Source of the DNA: CBFDBF01 sp050293315
GTDB taxonomy: Bacteria; Pseudomonadota; Gammaproteobacteria; Chromatiales; Chromatiaceae
Length of the DNA: 64,000 bases
NCBI GenBank assembly: GCA_050293315.1
Contig: JBNKMS010000005.1
Location: forward strand, 1 to 64,000
Reading direction: 5' to 3'
A program made the position numbers and the translations under genes. Of the stretch, positions 25,487 through 35,643 are shown in pieces. The notes beneath the pieces were generated by a model. The model was given only the letters and a program-made list of their open reading frames with translations, had not been told where the DNA came from and did not search any database. How positions within the stretch are numbered: the first letter of the stretch is position 1; every line of letters starts with the position of its first letter.

Positions 25487-27652
25487 TTAACCCACATGTC
25501 GAGAGATATGCAGCACCGGCGGCAGGGTGCGCAGATTCCTTATCACCCGCGCAAGATGTTTACGATCTTTCACACTGACCACAAACCTGAGAATGGAGGT
25601 CCTGCCATCGCGCTCCTCCATCGTAACATGCTCTATATTTGATTCCGCCTTGGCGATCGTAGCTGCCACGGTGGCCAATACGCCCAGCTTACTCCCAACC
25701 TCAACCACCAGCTCCGCGCTAAACTCTCCGCTAGGCTCATCCTCCCAACGTACATCAAGCCAGTGCTCTCCCTGTTTTTCAAAATCGCCGAGGTTATGAC
25801 ATTCATGGCGATGCACTACGATACCACGGCCGGTACTAAACACTGCAACGATACCATCTCCGGGAATGGGGCGGCAGCATTTCGCAAACTTCACCACCAT
25901 CCCCTCGGTCCCCTTGATCACCAAGGGAGTGGCGGCAGTATCACTTTGCTCGCTCTTTTTCACCGCCTCCTCATCACCTGTCAATCGGCGCGCAACTAAT
26001 AGTGACATCCGGTCTCCCAGACCGATCTCCACCAACAGATCCTCCAGCGTCTCTAGATGAAACTCCTCTAATAGTGACTGCAGCTTCTCGGTGTCTACCT
26101 GCTCGAGTGTAAGACCCAGAGTATCCAGCTGCTTATCCAGCAGCCTGCGGCCTAGCTCTTCAGCCTCCTGCCGCTGTAGATTCTTCAGAAAGTTGCGTAT
26201 GTTGGAGCGCGCCTTACTGGTCACTACAAAGTTGAGCCAGGCCGGACTGGGACGCGAATCACTGGCAGTTATGATCTCAATGGTCTGACCATTGTGCAGT
26301 ATGCTACGCAGCGGCACCAGGCGCCGGTTGACCCGCGCCGCCACACACCGATCTCCTACATCGGTGTGCACCGCATAGGCAAAATCGATCACTGTGGCTG
26401 CCTGGGGCAACACCATGATCTTTCCCTTCGGGGTGAAGACATATACCTCATCTGGAAACAGGTCTATCTTTACCTGCTCCAGGAACTCAGCCGAATCGCC
26501 CGCACCACCCTGTAACTCGAGCAGGTTCTTCAGCCAGTCATTGGCCTTATTGGATGCGGCCCCTTGCTCCATATCACCAATCTTGTAGGACCAGTGGGCA
26601 GCAATTCCATCCTCCGCCACTCGATGCATCTCATCAGTCCTAATCTGGATCTCGATATGTATACCATATGGCCCAAACAATACTGTATGCAGTGACTGAT
26701 AGCCGTTGGCCTTGGGGATGGCGATATAGTCCTTGAACTTCTCCGGCACCGGCTTATACAGGTTATGCACCATTCCCAACACGCGGTAGCAGGTATCTCC
26801 CTTATCCACGATGATGCGGAAGGCGTAGACATCCACCACCTCATTGAAGGAGAGATTTTTCTCCAGCATCTTACGATAGATGCTATATACGTGTTTCTCT
26901 CGACTCTCTATCTCACCCTCAATCCCCTCCTGCTCCATGCGCTGACGCAGGGCCGTCTCAATAGTACCCAGCACCTCTTTACGATTGCCGCACGCCTTCT
27001 GCAGCTCCTGTTTAAGTACCCGATAGCGCATCGGCCAATAGGAGGCAAAACAGAGCTCCTCCAACTCCAGACGGATATGATTCAGACCGAGACGACTGGC
27101 AATAGGGGCATAGATATCGAGCGTCTCTCTAGCGATACGCCGACGCTTTTTCGACGGCATGACCCCGATGGTGCGCATGTTGTGCAGTCGGTCTCCCAGC
27201 TTGATCAGGATCACCCGGATATCCTTGGTCATGGCCAGCAGCATCTTGCGCAGATTGGCCGCCTGCTCTGCAGCATGGGAACGGAAATCGATCTGGGTCA
27301 GCTTGCTCACCCCATCTACAAGCGCAGCGATCTCTTCATCAAACAGGTCTGCCAGCTGTACCTTGGCAGTGGAGGTGTCCTCAATTACATCATGCAGGAT
27401 GGCCGCCATCAGGCATTTATAGTCCAGCTTCATCTCCGCCAGGATTGACGCTACTGCCAGGGGATGCTGTATATATGGCTCCCCAGACAGGCGCTTTTGT
27501 CCTGCATGGGCCTCGGCACCAAACAGATAGGCACGCCTTACCTCCTGGACCTGATCCGGCTCCAGGTATGACTCCAGCTCTCTGCAAAAATCGTCGATCA
27601 GCAGCTCTTCGCTATCTGCAACGGTCACCGCTTGATCATTTCGTGCCGCCAT
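25487..27652 (-). CDS. spoT: Bifunctional (p)ppGpp synthetase/hydrolase
   Basis: Makes and degrades the stringent-response alarmone (p)ppGpp. The HD hydrolase part is intact (AAILHDVIEDT, KLGDRLHNMRT), followed by the synthetase part (YAFRIIVDKGDTCY, PKANGYQSLHT). TGS (VFTPKGKIMVLPQ) and C-terminal ACT domains follow. The SpoT assignment over RelA rests on the intact HD site and the gmk-rpoZ-spoT-recG order. The ATG chosen has GGAG 6 nt upstream and gives 721 residues; earlier in-frame ATG and GTG codons exist. Confidence 0.94.
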   Translation of the reverse strand: MAARNDQAVTVADSEELLIDDFCRELESYLEPDQVQEVRRAYLFGAEAHAGQKRLSGEPYIQHPLAVASILAEMKLDYKCLMAAILHDVIEDTSTAKVQLADLFDEEIAALVDGVSKLTQIDFRSHAAEQAANLRKMLLAMTKDIRVILIKLGDRLHNMRTIGVMPSKKRRRIARETLDIYAPIASRLGLNHIRLELEELCFASYWPMRYRVLKQELQKACGNRKEVLGTIETALRQRMEQEGIEGEIESREKHVYSIYRKMLEKNLSFNEVVDVYAFRIIVDKGDTCYRVLGMVHNLYKPVPEKFKDYIAIPKANGYQSLHTVLFGPYGIHIEIQIRTDEMHRVAEDGIAAHWSYKIGDMEQGAASNKANDWLKNLLELQGGAGDSAEFLEQVKIDLFPDEVYVFTPKGKIMVLPQAATVIDFAYAVHTDVGDRCVAARVNRRLVPLRSILHNGQTIEIITASDSRPSPAWLNFVVTSKARSNIRNFLKNLQRQEAEELGRRLLDKQLDTLGLTLEQVDTEKLQSLLEEFHLETLEDLLVEIGLGDRMSLLVARRLTGDEEAVKKSEQSDTAATPLVIKGTEGMVVKFAKCCRPIPGDGIVAVFSTGRGIVVHRHECHNLGDFEKQGEHWLDVRWEDEPSGEFSAELVVEVGSKLGVLATVAATIAKAESNIEHVTMEERDGRTSILRFVVSVKDRKHLARVIRNLRTLPPVLHISRHVG

Positions 27653-27804
27653 ATACTGCTCCATTACGCTGTAAACCACAGTATCAACAGTATAGTGGCA
27701 TTAACGCAAGCAGAAAATTACCAGGATGGTATTTGTATGAAGAAAAACTGAACCCCCGGGACGGGGGCAGGATTTAAAGTAGAACAGTTACTGCAGAAAC
27801 AGAC

Positions 27805-28077
27805 CTATACGGCGGCGTCATCTTCCGAGACTACAATGATCTCTTCATCCATCTCGATAGCCTCCAGATCCTCTGTCGGTTGTGGCATTACCACCTGATC
27901 ATCCACCAACCCCTCAGCAATCTCGCGCAGCGCCATTACGGTAGGCTTGTCATTCTCCCACTCCAGCAGCGGCTCTACTCCGTTCACCAACTGACGGGCC
28001 CGCTTGGTAGCCAACAGTACCAGATCAAACCGGTTATCCACATGATCGAGACAATCTTCAACGGTTATACGAGCCAT
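27805..28077 (-). CDS. rpoZ: RNA polymerase omega subunit
   Basis: Small subunit that helps RNA polymerase assembly and is part of the ppGpp site on the enzyme. The 90-residue protein has the family start MARITVEDCLDHVDNRFDLV and LLATKRARQLVNG, then VMALREIAEGLV. The acidic C-terminus (EDLEAIEMDEEIIVV) is typical. It lies between gmk and spoT, pairing the alarmone enzyme with its target. Confidence 0.95.
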   Translation of the reverse strand: MARITVEDCLDHVDNRFDLVLLATKRARQLVNGVEPLLEWENDKPTVMALREIAEGLVDDQVVMPQPTEDLEAIEMDEEIIVVSEDDAAV

Positions 28078-28223
28078 TTACCCTACTCCACAAATTGGTT
28101 CCAAATATTAGCGTCTGACAAACCGCCGACGCCGCAAGGGGGTGAACTATATACTATTTCTCCAGTGTAGACCACGGGTCAGCGGGAAGAAATAGACACC
28201 CGCAAGGCCACATGACGACCTCG

Positions 28224-28841
28224 CTAGGGCGCCAACATCGACTCTATCATCTTTTGATGGAGTGCCGCTTGGGCCTTCAGCCGTAGACGCTGGCTGATTA
28301 TTATCGTCCGCAACTCATCCACGGCGCGGTCGAAAACATCATTTATCACAAGGTAATCGAATTCATTGTAGTGCGATATCTCTTTTCTCGCCTCTTCGGT
28401 ACGGCGCGCAATCACCTCATCACTGTCTTGACCACGTTCAGTCAGCCTCTCAACCAGGCTCTCACGATCTGGGGGCAGAATATAGATAGATACGGCCTCC
28501 TTAATTCTGGAACGCACCTGCTGCGCCCCTTGCCAATCTATCTCCAGGATCACATCCATACCCTGGGCCAGCTCTCTCTGCACCTCCTTTTCACTGGTGC
28601 CGTAATAGTAATCGAATACAGTTGCGTGCTCTAAAAAGACCCCGTCATTGACCATCTGCAGAAACCGCTCCTCGCCCACAAAATGGTAATCCACTCCATC
28701 CATCTCGCCCGGACGCTTGGAGCGTGTGGTGTGAGAGACTGCTATTCGTATATGCTCATCATGCCCAACTAGCGTCCGTAACAGACTTGTCTTACCCGCC
28801 CCTGAGGGTGCAGACACAATATATAAGGTACCTTTCGACAT
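28224..28841 (-). CDS. gmk: Guanylate kinase
   Basis: Phosphorylates GMP to GDP. The start chosen (MSKGTLYIV) has GGGGA upstream and gives 205 residues. P-loop: SAPSGAGKTSLLR; GMP-binding residues in SHTTRSKRPGEMDGVDYHFV; lid and core segments FLEHATVFDYYYGTS and DVILEIDWQGAQQV. It follows yicC and precedes rpoZ and spoT. Confidence 0.95.
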   Translation of the reverse strand: MSKGTLYIVSAPSGAGKTSLLRTLVGHDEHIRIAVSHTTRSKRPGEMDGVDYHFVGEERFLQMVNDGVFLEHATVFDYYYGTSEKEVQRELAQGMDVILEIDWQGAQQVRSRIKEAVSIYILPPDRESLVERLTERGQDSDEVIARRTEEARKEISHYNEFDYLVINDVFDRAVDELRTIIISQRLRLKAQAALHQKMIESMLAP

Positions 28842-28858
28842 ACTATATCCCCGTGCCA

Positions 28859-29725
28859 CTACTCAATGTTCTGGACCTGCTCCCGCATCTGCTCAATCAA
28901 CACCTTCATCTCCACTGCGATACGGGTCACCTCTACATCATTAGATTTTGAACTGAGGGTGTTGGCCTCTCGATTCAGCTCCTGCATCAGAAAATCCAGT
29001 CGACGACCCACCGGTTCACTCCGCTGCAGCACCTGTAGCACCTCATCCAGATGCGCCCCCAGGCGGTCCATCTCTTCATCCACATCCAACCGCTGAGAGA
29101 GCAGTGCCATCTCCTGTTCCAGACGCCCATCATCCAGCTCCCCAACCACCTCATCCAGGCGCGAACGTAGTCGCTCTTTGATCCCCTGCAACACCCCCGG
29201 CATACGCTCTTTGACTAAGCCCACCTGCTGCTGCATCGACTCACAACGCTGGATAATCATCTGTTCCAGCCGCGCACCCTCCCGCTCCCTGTTCTCCACC
29301 AGGCTCTTTAAGGCCTCTTGCAGTAACTCCTTGGCACTACTCTGCAGCGGACTGAGATCAACCTTCTCCACCTCTACCACTCCAGGCCAACGCAAAATCT
29401 CCATAGGACGCGGCAGTGCCGCCTCATGTAATAGCTCAGATACGTCCACAGCGGCAGCAATAATCTGGCCAGCAAGATGAGAATTCACCTTCACCCCCGC
29501 AGCAGAATTTGTAGCGGACTCAAATCGCAGACTACACTCCAGCTTGCCACGCCCCAGATACTTACCAGCCAACTCACGCACTACCGGCTCCAGCACCCTG
29601 AAATCCTCAGGCAGACGGGGGGAGGCCTCAAGATAGCGGTGGTTTACCGAACGTAATTCCCAGGTAAGCACACCAGCCTCATCACGCTTCTCCTGACGTG
29701 CATACGCTGTCATACTACGAATCAT
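28859..29725 (-). CDS. yicC: YicC-family endoribonuclease-like protein
   Basis: YicC family; the E. coli member is an endoribonuclease reported to act on small RNAs. The start chosen (MIRSMTAYARQEK) gives 288 residues, the family's size. Characteristic parts are WELRSVNHRYLEASPRLPED, an arginine-rich C-terminal DUF1732 region with QRLDVDEEMDRLGAHLDEV and the ending LMQELNREANTLSSKSNDVE. It is divergent from the kinase/PP2C/rph unit, preserving the known neighbourhood of yicC and rph. Confidence 0.93.
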   Translation of the reverse strand: MIRSMTAYARQEKRDEAGVLTWELRSVNHRYLEASPRLPEDFRVLEPVVRELAGKYLGRGKLECSLRFESATNSAAGVKVNSHLAGQIIAAAVDVSELLHEAALPRPMEILRWPGVVEVEKVDLSPLQSSAKELLQEALKSLVENREREGARLEQMIIQRCESMQQQVGLVKERMPGVLQGIKERLRSRLDEVVGELDDGRLEQEMALLSQRLDVDEEMDRLGAHLDEVLQVLQRSEPVGRRLDFLMQELNREANTLSSKSNDVEVTRIAVEMKVLIEQMREQVQNIE

Positions 29726-29820
29726 AGACTGCCCCCAATGTCGATTACACGCCAATTCCGTGTATGATAATGGGCCTTAGTCGACCTTGCACCTAATAAA
29801 TATCAATATCTGCCCAGACA

Positions 29821-30753
29821 ATGGAAAATAAGCGTACAAGTCTTCCTCCAGGCACTACCATAGACTGCTACTCGATCATTAAACTGGTCGGTAGTGGCGG
29901 TTTTAGCCTGATCTATCTGGCAGAGGACGAGGACACCCAGGACCAGGTTATTATAAAGGAGTACCTGCCAAAAAACCTGGCCACTCGTGGTGATACCATG
30001 CGCGTGCGGGTAGCAAGCAAGGAGCAACAGGATGCATTCAACAACGGACGCAAACTGTTCTACCAGGAGGCCAAGGCGCTGGCTACCCTGAAACACCCCA
30101 ATATTGTCAATGTACGCAACTTTTTCCTGGCCAACGACACCGCCTACCTGATTATGGACTATGAGCATGGCAAAAACCTTGGCCAATACATCAAACGGCG
30201 CAAGGGAAAGCTTAGCGCCACCTTTCTACAGACGGTATTCCCCCCGATCCTGGACGCGTTGAGGCTGATCCATGCTGAGGGCCAACTACATCTGGATATT
30301 AAGCCCAACAACATCCATCTGCGGCCGGGCGGTTCCCCTCTGCTGCTTGATTTTGGGGCAGTACATCAAATCGCTACCACCCGCAGCCGCCAGGCATCAC
30401 AGGTGGTAACGCCGGGATTCTCTCCGGTAGAGCAGTATTACGCATCGGGCTACGTTGGACCATGGAGTGATGTATATGCAATTGGCGCCACCATGTGGGC
30501 CTGCATTGAGGGGAAATCCCCAACCTCTTCGGTAAAACGTCATGCCAATGAAGATGAAAACACGGAGACGCTAGCCAATAAATATAAGGGCAAATATCCG
30601 GCCTACCTGCTAGAGGTTATCGACTGGGCGATGGAGGTAGACCCTCTACTACGCCCCCAAAATGCCGGAGAGATGTTAGATGCCATCGTCAATAAAACCG
30701 GGCGCACGGCCGCTTCGAAAAAGCCGTCTGACCTGAAGGAAGAGCAGCAATGA
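29821..30753 (+). CDS. Cytoplasmic Ser/Thr protein kinase
   Basis: Hanks-type kinase of 310 residues without membrane helices. Kinase signals: Gly loop GSGGFSLIYLA, VIIKEYLP lysine, EAKALATLKHPNIV, a variant catalytic loop HLDIKPNNIHL (LD rather than RD, so activation-loop phosphorylation may not be needed), DFGAV and SPVEQYYASG. The C-terminus is short and charged. Its stop overlaps the PP2C start (ATGA), and that gene overlaps rph, forming a coupled three-gene unit. The substrate is unknown. Confidence 0.9.
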   Translation: MENKRTSLPPGTTIDCYSIIKLVGSGGFSLIYLAEDEDTQDQVIIKEYLPKNLATRGDTMRVRVASKEQQDAFNNGRKLFYQEAKALATLKHPNIVNVRNFFLANDTAYLIMDYEHGKNLGQYIKRRKGKLSATFLQTVFPPILDALRLIHAEGQLHLDIKPNNIHLRPGGSPLLLDFGAVHQIATTRSRQASQVVTPGFSPVEQYYASGYVGPWSDVYAIGATMWACIEGKSPTSSVKRHANEDENTETLANKYKGKYPAYLLEVIDWAMEVDPLLRPQNAGEMLDAIVNKTGRTAASKKPSDLKEEQQ

Positions 30754-31634
30754 AAAGTGATGACTTTGAGATTGGCCAAGCCAGCCTGCAAGGTAATCGC
30801 AGGAGTAACCAGGATCGTTGTATAGCTGTCGAATCTGCAGAGGCCATCCTGCTTGGATTGGCAGATGGCATGGGTGGACATCCTCGCGGTGATCGGGCGG
30901 CTGAAATCCTGACCGAGACCTGTGATCGATTCTTCTACCAAGCGGAAAAACCGATCCGCAAGCCGAGCGAGTTTCTCACGCGTCTGCTGCAAAAGAGCCA
31001 CGAAAATATTACCGCGTTTGGACTGGAACAGTATCCGGCCATAGACCCGCGTACTACCGCAGTGGTAGCCCTGATCCAGAATGGTACTGTCTACTGGGCC
31101 CATGCCGGAGACAGCCGATTCTATCTGTTCCGCGACGGCGCACCGCTGTATAGAACCGAGGATCACTCCTACGTGGCGCGTCTGGAGCAGCACGGTGTCA
31201 TCTCAGCAGAGGAGCGGGAACACCACCCCCAACAGAACTATGTCACGCGCTGCCTGGGAGGAGAGATCTATGTACCCGAGATAACCCTGGGTGACCCAAT
31301 CCAACTCCAGAACGGCGATGCCATACTACTCTGTAGCGATGGCCTCTGGTCGCATGTTGGAGAGAGCACGATGGGCAATGCCCTACAGGAACCTATAGAG
31401 CTTTCTGAGATCATGCTTGAGCTGGCCCGCCAGGCGGAGGAAGATGCATTCCCGGAGAGTGATAACGTAACCGCCATCGGGTTACGCTGGAGCGGCGAGG
31501 AGGCACAACCAGACGAGGCACAACCTCAGGAGAAACAAGAGAAGGAAACCGTAGATCCTGAGGACGAACTTAACAACGCCATTGAGAAGTTAAAACACGC
31601 GATTGAAGATTTTGAATCCAAGGAGATCCCATGA
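30750..31634 (+). CDS. PP2C-family Ser/Thr protein phosphatase
   Basis: Likely partner phosphatase of the kinase just upstream. PP2C motifs: GNRRSNQDRCIA, LGLADGMGGHPRGDRAAE, WAHAGDSRFYLFRDG, TEDHSYVARLEQHG, NYVTRCLGG, LLCSDGLWSHVG and SDNVTAIGLRW. A C-terminal acidic extension of about 50 residues (EEAQPDEAQPQEKQEKE, then a charged helix) lies outside the catalytic fold. It overlaps both neighbours by 4 bp, so levels of kinase, phosphatase and RNase PH are probably set together. Confidence 0.92.
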   Translation: MKSDDFEIGQASLQGNRRSNQDRCIAVESAEAILLGLADGMGGHPRGDRAAEILTETCDRFFYQAEKPIRKPSEFLTRLLQKSHENITAFGLEQYPAIDPRTTAVVALIQNGTVYWAHAGDSRFYLFRDGAPLYRTEDHSYVARLEQHGVISAEEREHHPQQNYVTRCLGGEIYVPEITLGDPIQLQNGDAILLCSDGLWSHVGESTMGNALQEPIELSEIMLELARQAEEDAFPESDNVTAIGLRWSGEEAQPDEAQPQEKQEKETVDPEDELNNAIEKLKHAIEDFESKEIP

Positions 31635-32347
31635 GACCAAGCGGTCGTCAGCCGAACCAACTGCGTCAGATCAAGCTGACTCGTAACTACACCAAACACG
31701 CCGAGGGTTCGGTGCTGGTTGAATTTGGCGATACCAAGGTGCTATGCAACGCCTCTGTGGAAGAGCGGGTACCGCATTTCCTCAAAGGCAAGGGAGAGGG
31801 ATGGATCACAGCAGAGTATGGCATGCTGCCACGTTCTACCAACGAACGCATGGGGCGCGAGGCGAGCCGGGGGAAACAGGGTGGGCGCACCCTGGAGATA
31901 CAGCGATTGATCGGCCGCTCTCTGCGAGCAGCAGTTGATCGTACCCTGCTGGGAGAAAACACTATCACCCTGGACTGTGATGTCATCCAGGCCGATGGCG
32001 GCACCCGAACCGCCTCCATCACCGGTGGCTATGTGGCGCTGTGTGACGCCATAAGCTCATTGCACAAGAGAGGAGCAATCAGCAGTGACCCACTGCTGGG
32101 CATGGTGGCATCAGTATCGGTGGGCATTTATGACGGTACCCCGGTGTTGGATCTGGATTATGCAGAAGACTCAAACGCTGAGACAGATATGAATGTGGTA
32201 ATGAACGACCAGGGGGCCTTCATTGAGGTTCAGGGAACAGCCGAAGGGCACGCCTTTGACATGAACGAGCTAAATCAAATGTTAGAGCTCGCCCATCAGG
32301 GTATAGAGCAGCTGTTTACCGCCCAACGTGCAGCGCTATCGGGATAA
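31631..32347 (+). CDS. rph: Ribonuclease PH
   Basis: Phosphorolytic 3'-5' exoribonuclease that trims tRNA precursors. The 238-residue length is standard. Motifs are MRPSGRQPNQLRQIKLTRNY, EGSVLVEFGDTKVLCNASVE, EYGMLPRSTNERMGREASRG, TITLDCDVIQADGGTRTASI and LDLDYAEDSNAETDMNVVM. It is the third gene of the kinase-phosphatase-rph unit. Confidence 0.95.
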   Translation: MRPSGRQPNQLRQIKLTRNYTKHAEGSVLVEFGDTKVLCNASVEERVPHFLKGKGEGWITAEYGMLPRSTNERMGREASRGKQGGRTLEIQRLIGRSLRAAVDRTLLGENTITLDCDVIQADGGTRTASITGGYVALCDAISSLHKRGAISSDPLLGMVASVSVGIYDGTPVLDLDYAEDSNAETDMNVVMNDQGAFIEVQGTAEGHAFDMNELNQMLELAHQGIEQLFTAQRAALSG

Positions 32348-32367
32348 TACTAGCTGCTGCAGTTAGC

Positions 32368-35300
32368 TCACTCTGCATCAAATTCCGCATCAGCGCCTGA
32401 CCGACCTGCTGGATGCTCACTTAACCACTGCATCAGCTGGCTAGCGGTCATGGTCTGGGCGAAGTAGTCACCCTGGATGTAGTCGCACTCTGCGCTGCGC
32501 ATAAATTCATACTGCTCCCTGGTCTCTACCCCCTCGGCCACTATCTTTAGCCCCATACTCTTACCAATGGCAAGGATGGCCTCTACCAGTGAAGTATCAT
32601 CTTTATCGTCTGGCAGATCACTCACAAAACTACGGTCGATCTTTAATATATCCACCGGGAACTGCTTCAGATAACCGAGGGATGAATAACCGGTCCCGAA
32701 ATCATCCACCGATATAGAGACACCCAACTTTCTAAATCCATCCAGCAGAGCAACCGCCTCTTTGCCTCTGTCCATCAACAGACTTTCGGTGATCTCCAGA
32801 GTGAGCCTATTGCCAGGAACTCCTACATCCTTCAATACCGCAGCCACAACCCAGGGTGAGAACTCCTTGCCCAACTGACGACTGGATACATTAACCGAGA
32901 CCCCAATATCCAACCCGGCGTCCTGCCACTCCCTTGCCTGCATACACGCCCTGCGCAATACCCATGAGCCGATCGACATAATTAATCCGGTCTCTTCCGC
33001 CACCGGGATAAAATCATCCGGTAAGATCACGCCACGTCTGGGATGATGCCAACGCAACAGCGCCTCGACACTAGTCACTCTACCCAAACGTGCATCTACA
33101 ATTGGTTGATAGTGTAGCTCCAACTGGTCCTGCTGCAGCGCCTGTCGCAGATCCTGCTCCAGTTCGACCCGCAACTTCACCTGCTGCTGCATGCCCAGAG
33201 TAAAAAATTGGTAACAGTTGCGCCCGCTCTCCTTGGCTCTATACATTGCCATATCTGCATTACGCAACATCGTCTCCGGGCTCTCGGTATCAGTTGGATA
33301 GATTGTTATCCCGACACTGGCCCCGACAAACAACTCCCGGTCTCCAGAGTAGAAAGGCGCCTCCATGGCTGAAACAATCTTCTCAGCCACCATGGCAGCA
33401 TCATTCACCTCTACCAGATCCTGCAGCATGACTACAAACTCATCTCCACCAAAGCGGCTAACAGTGTCCGCCTCACGTACGCAGTTGAGCAGACGATCAG
33501 CCACCTGTTGCAATACCTCATCTCCCACCACATGGCCACGGGTATCGTTGATCGCCTTAAAACGATCAAGATCAAGAAACAGCAGGGCCATCATCGCACC
33601 TTCACGCCGTGCCGCTATCACCGCCTGGGTAAGTCGATCAAAGAAGAGAGAACGATTAGGTAGCCCGGTAAGGGCGTCATAATGGGCCTGATGACGGATC
33701 TGCTCCTCATCCTGCTTGCGCTGGGTGATATCTGAGAACACTGCCACATACTCTGTTACCTCACCCTCGCTATCCTTAAGCACCACAATAGACATCCACT
33801 CCGGATAGACGCTGCCATCCTTACGTCTGTTCCAGATCTCCCCAGACCAAAAACCACGGGACTCTAGTTGCCACCACATATGGCGATAGAAAGACGCATC
33901 GTGCCGACCGGAGCTAAGCATGCTGGGATTGCGTCCTACAACCTCCTCACTGTCATAACCTGTAATCCTGGTAAATGCCGGATTGACCGACTTGATTCTA
34001 TTATTGGCATCCGCCACCAGGATGCCTTCACTGACCGTATCAAATACCGTGGCGTTCATTCTCAACTGATCTTCGGCATTCTTACGTTCAGTAATATCCT
34101 CTTTGACTGCCAAGTAATTAATGATCTCTCCATCATCCCCATAGATGGCTGAAATAGAGGCCGACTCCCAGTAGACACTGCCGTCTTTGCGCTTGTTATG
34201 AAAATGTCCGCGCCACTCCATGCCTGCAGAGATGGTCTCCCATAACTCCCGGTAATCCTCTGTTGTCTTATCACCGGATCTCAGGATACGTGGGTTCTGC
34301 CCGATGGCTTCCTCTGCGCTATAACCTGATATCTCCTCAAACTTCGGATTCACATATTCGATATTGCCCTCTGTATCGGTTATGACGATAGAGGCGGGAC
34401 TCTGCTCCATTGCGCGACTCAACTTGCGCAGCTCCAGGTCTGCCTGTCTGGTGCTGGTAATATCAACCCGCACACAGACCATGCCACCATCAGTGGTAAC
34501 GGTGTCACTGGCCAACAGCCAGCGGCTATCATTGATATTCTCGATATATCTCGACACCTTTCCAGAAGGCACCTCTGTCAACTCGTTATCTCCGGTCAAC
34601 GAACGGTACTCCACCTGGGAAGTCTCAAAACCCATGACATCCTCACGCCGCAGAACAGACCCACTCTCCTGTAGCTCTTTCAGCCATGGGTAGAACTCTC
34701 GCAATCTGCTATTGCACAGCACTAGCCTATCGGCTGCGTCAAATAGGGCAAATCCGTCTGTCAGGCTCTCTACCGCATCTTCCAACCTGGCACGCGCCCG
34801 CTCAGCCGCACCACGGGCCCGGTTTAGTCGCTGCCCAGTCAGGCCCAGCAGCACCAACAGGGCTGCCGTAACAAACAGTAGCCAGGCGCTAAAATGCTCT
34901 GTCTGGCGCACCGCCCCAGCGTAAAATGTCTGATAGGAATCGCATAGATCGCCAAAATGCTGCCTGGTCGGTATATCCAGATAGCGTTCCTTGAACCCAG
35001 CCAGATTATGCAATCTATGGAGATTGGCCCGCATGTGGAAGATTAGCTGGTCTAACTGTGTCTTATGCCCCGCGGTAAAAACACCTTCTGTCTTGGCCAG
35101 ACCATCCAGCCTGCGCTGAATATCCCTGCGCGCATCATCGGTAGGCGAGATATTATAAAGATAGATTCTATTCAGCAGATCCGGCAACAGATAGAAATTG
35201 GGACCTCCCTTGCCATGCAGTTCCGCTACCGCCCCCTGCAGATACTGCAGGCCACTGCGTATCACTGCAGCCTGAAATTTAACATGCTCCAACACGGCCA

Positions 35301-35643
35301 CCTTCTGCTCCATCCCCTGCAGCCACAACTCAAGATACTCTTCAACATGGTCATTAGTGCCGCTATAGAGCCCATGTTGCGGATCACGCAACTCCTTACT
35401 CAAGTTGTGCAACCTGATAGTGGTCTCCCGCGTTGAATCATACTGCAGCATAAGAAAAGAGCTGATCTGCAGTACATCGCTATTGAGGGTGTAATCCAGA
35501 TCCTTGAGCTCCAGCAGTGTCTCCATGCGTTTGACATGCTGTTTCTCATCAACCGAATAGACCTGCATATAGAGCACCGCCAACACTGCAGCGGCAAACA
35601 GCAGAAACAGATAGCGGAATATTTGTTGCGGCGGCTTGGTCAC
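32368..35643 (-). CDS. PAS-sensing diguanylate cyclase/phosphodiesterase (GGDEF-EAL)
   Basis: Large inner-membrane c-di-GMP enzyme of 1091 residues. A membrane helix near 8-27, a periplasmic helical region (30-250) and a second helix near 252-272 are followed by three PAS regions (about 285-650; ITDTEGNIEYVNPKFEEISG, VADANNRIKSVNPAFTRITG). GGDEF (about 660-820) is intact (SRFGGDEFVVML) with an RxxD inhibitory site (READ) five residues before. EAL (about 835-1075) is intact (VEALLRWHHPRRG, ISVDDFGTGYSSLGYL). Both activities are possible. The GTG start overlaps the peroxidase stop codon by 4 bp. Confidence 0.93.
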   Translation of the reverse strand: MTKPPQQIFRYLFLLFAAAVLAVLYMQVYSVDEKQHVKRMETLLELKDLDYTLNSDVLQISSFLMLQYDSTRETTIRLHNLSKELRDPQHGLYSGTNDHVEEYLELWLQGMEQKVAVLEHVKFQAAVIRSGLQYLQGAVAELHGKGGPNFYLLPDLLNRIYLYNISPTDDARRDIQRRLDGLAKTEGVFTAGHKTQLDQLIFHMRANLHRLHNLAGFKERYLDIPTRQHFGDLCDSYQTFYAGAVRQTEHFSAWLLFVTAALLVLLGLTGQRLNRARGAAERARARLEDAVESLTDGFALFDAADRLVLCNSRLREFYPWLKELQESGSVLRREDVMGFETSQVEYRSLTGDNELTEVPSGKVSRYIENINDSRWLLASDTVTTDGGMVCVRVDITSTRQADLELRKLSRAMEQSPASIVITDTEGNIEYVNPKFEEISGYSAEEAIGQNPRILRSGDKTTEDYRELWETISAGMEWRGHFHNKRKDGSVYWESASISAIYGDDGEIINYLAVKEDITERKNAEDQLRMNATVFDTVSEGILVADANNRIKSVNPAFTRITGYDSEEVVGRNPSMLSSGRHDASFYRHMWWQLESRGFWSGEIWNRRKDGSVYPEWMSIVVLKDSEGEVTEYVAVFSDITQRKQDEEQIRHQAHYDALTGLPNRSLFFDRLTQAVIAARREGAMMALLFLDLDRFKAINDTRGHVVGDEVLQQVADRLLNCVREADTVSRFGGDEFVVMLQDLVEVNDAAMVAEKIVSAMEAPFYSGDRELFVGASVGITIYPTDTESPETMLRNADMAMYRAKESGRNCYQFFTLGMQQQVKLRVELEQDLRQALQQDQLELHYQPIVDARLGRVTSVEALLRWHHPRRGVILPDDFIPVAEETGLIMSIGSWVLRRACMQAREWQDAGLDIGVSVNVSSRQLGKEFSPWVVAAVLKDVGVPGNRLTLEITESLLMDRGKEAVALLDGFRKLGVSISVDDFGTGYSSLGYLKQFPVDILKIDRSFVSDLPDDKDDTSLVEAILAIGKSMGLKIVAEGVETREQYEFMRSAECDYIQGDYFAQTMTASQLMQWLSEHPAGRSGADAEFDAE

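Noticed and set aside
26765..27448. Plus-strand frame of 227 codons opposite spoT
   Set aside because: Shadow of the spoT reading frame; no SD or recognisable motif.
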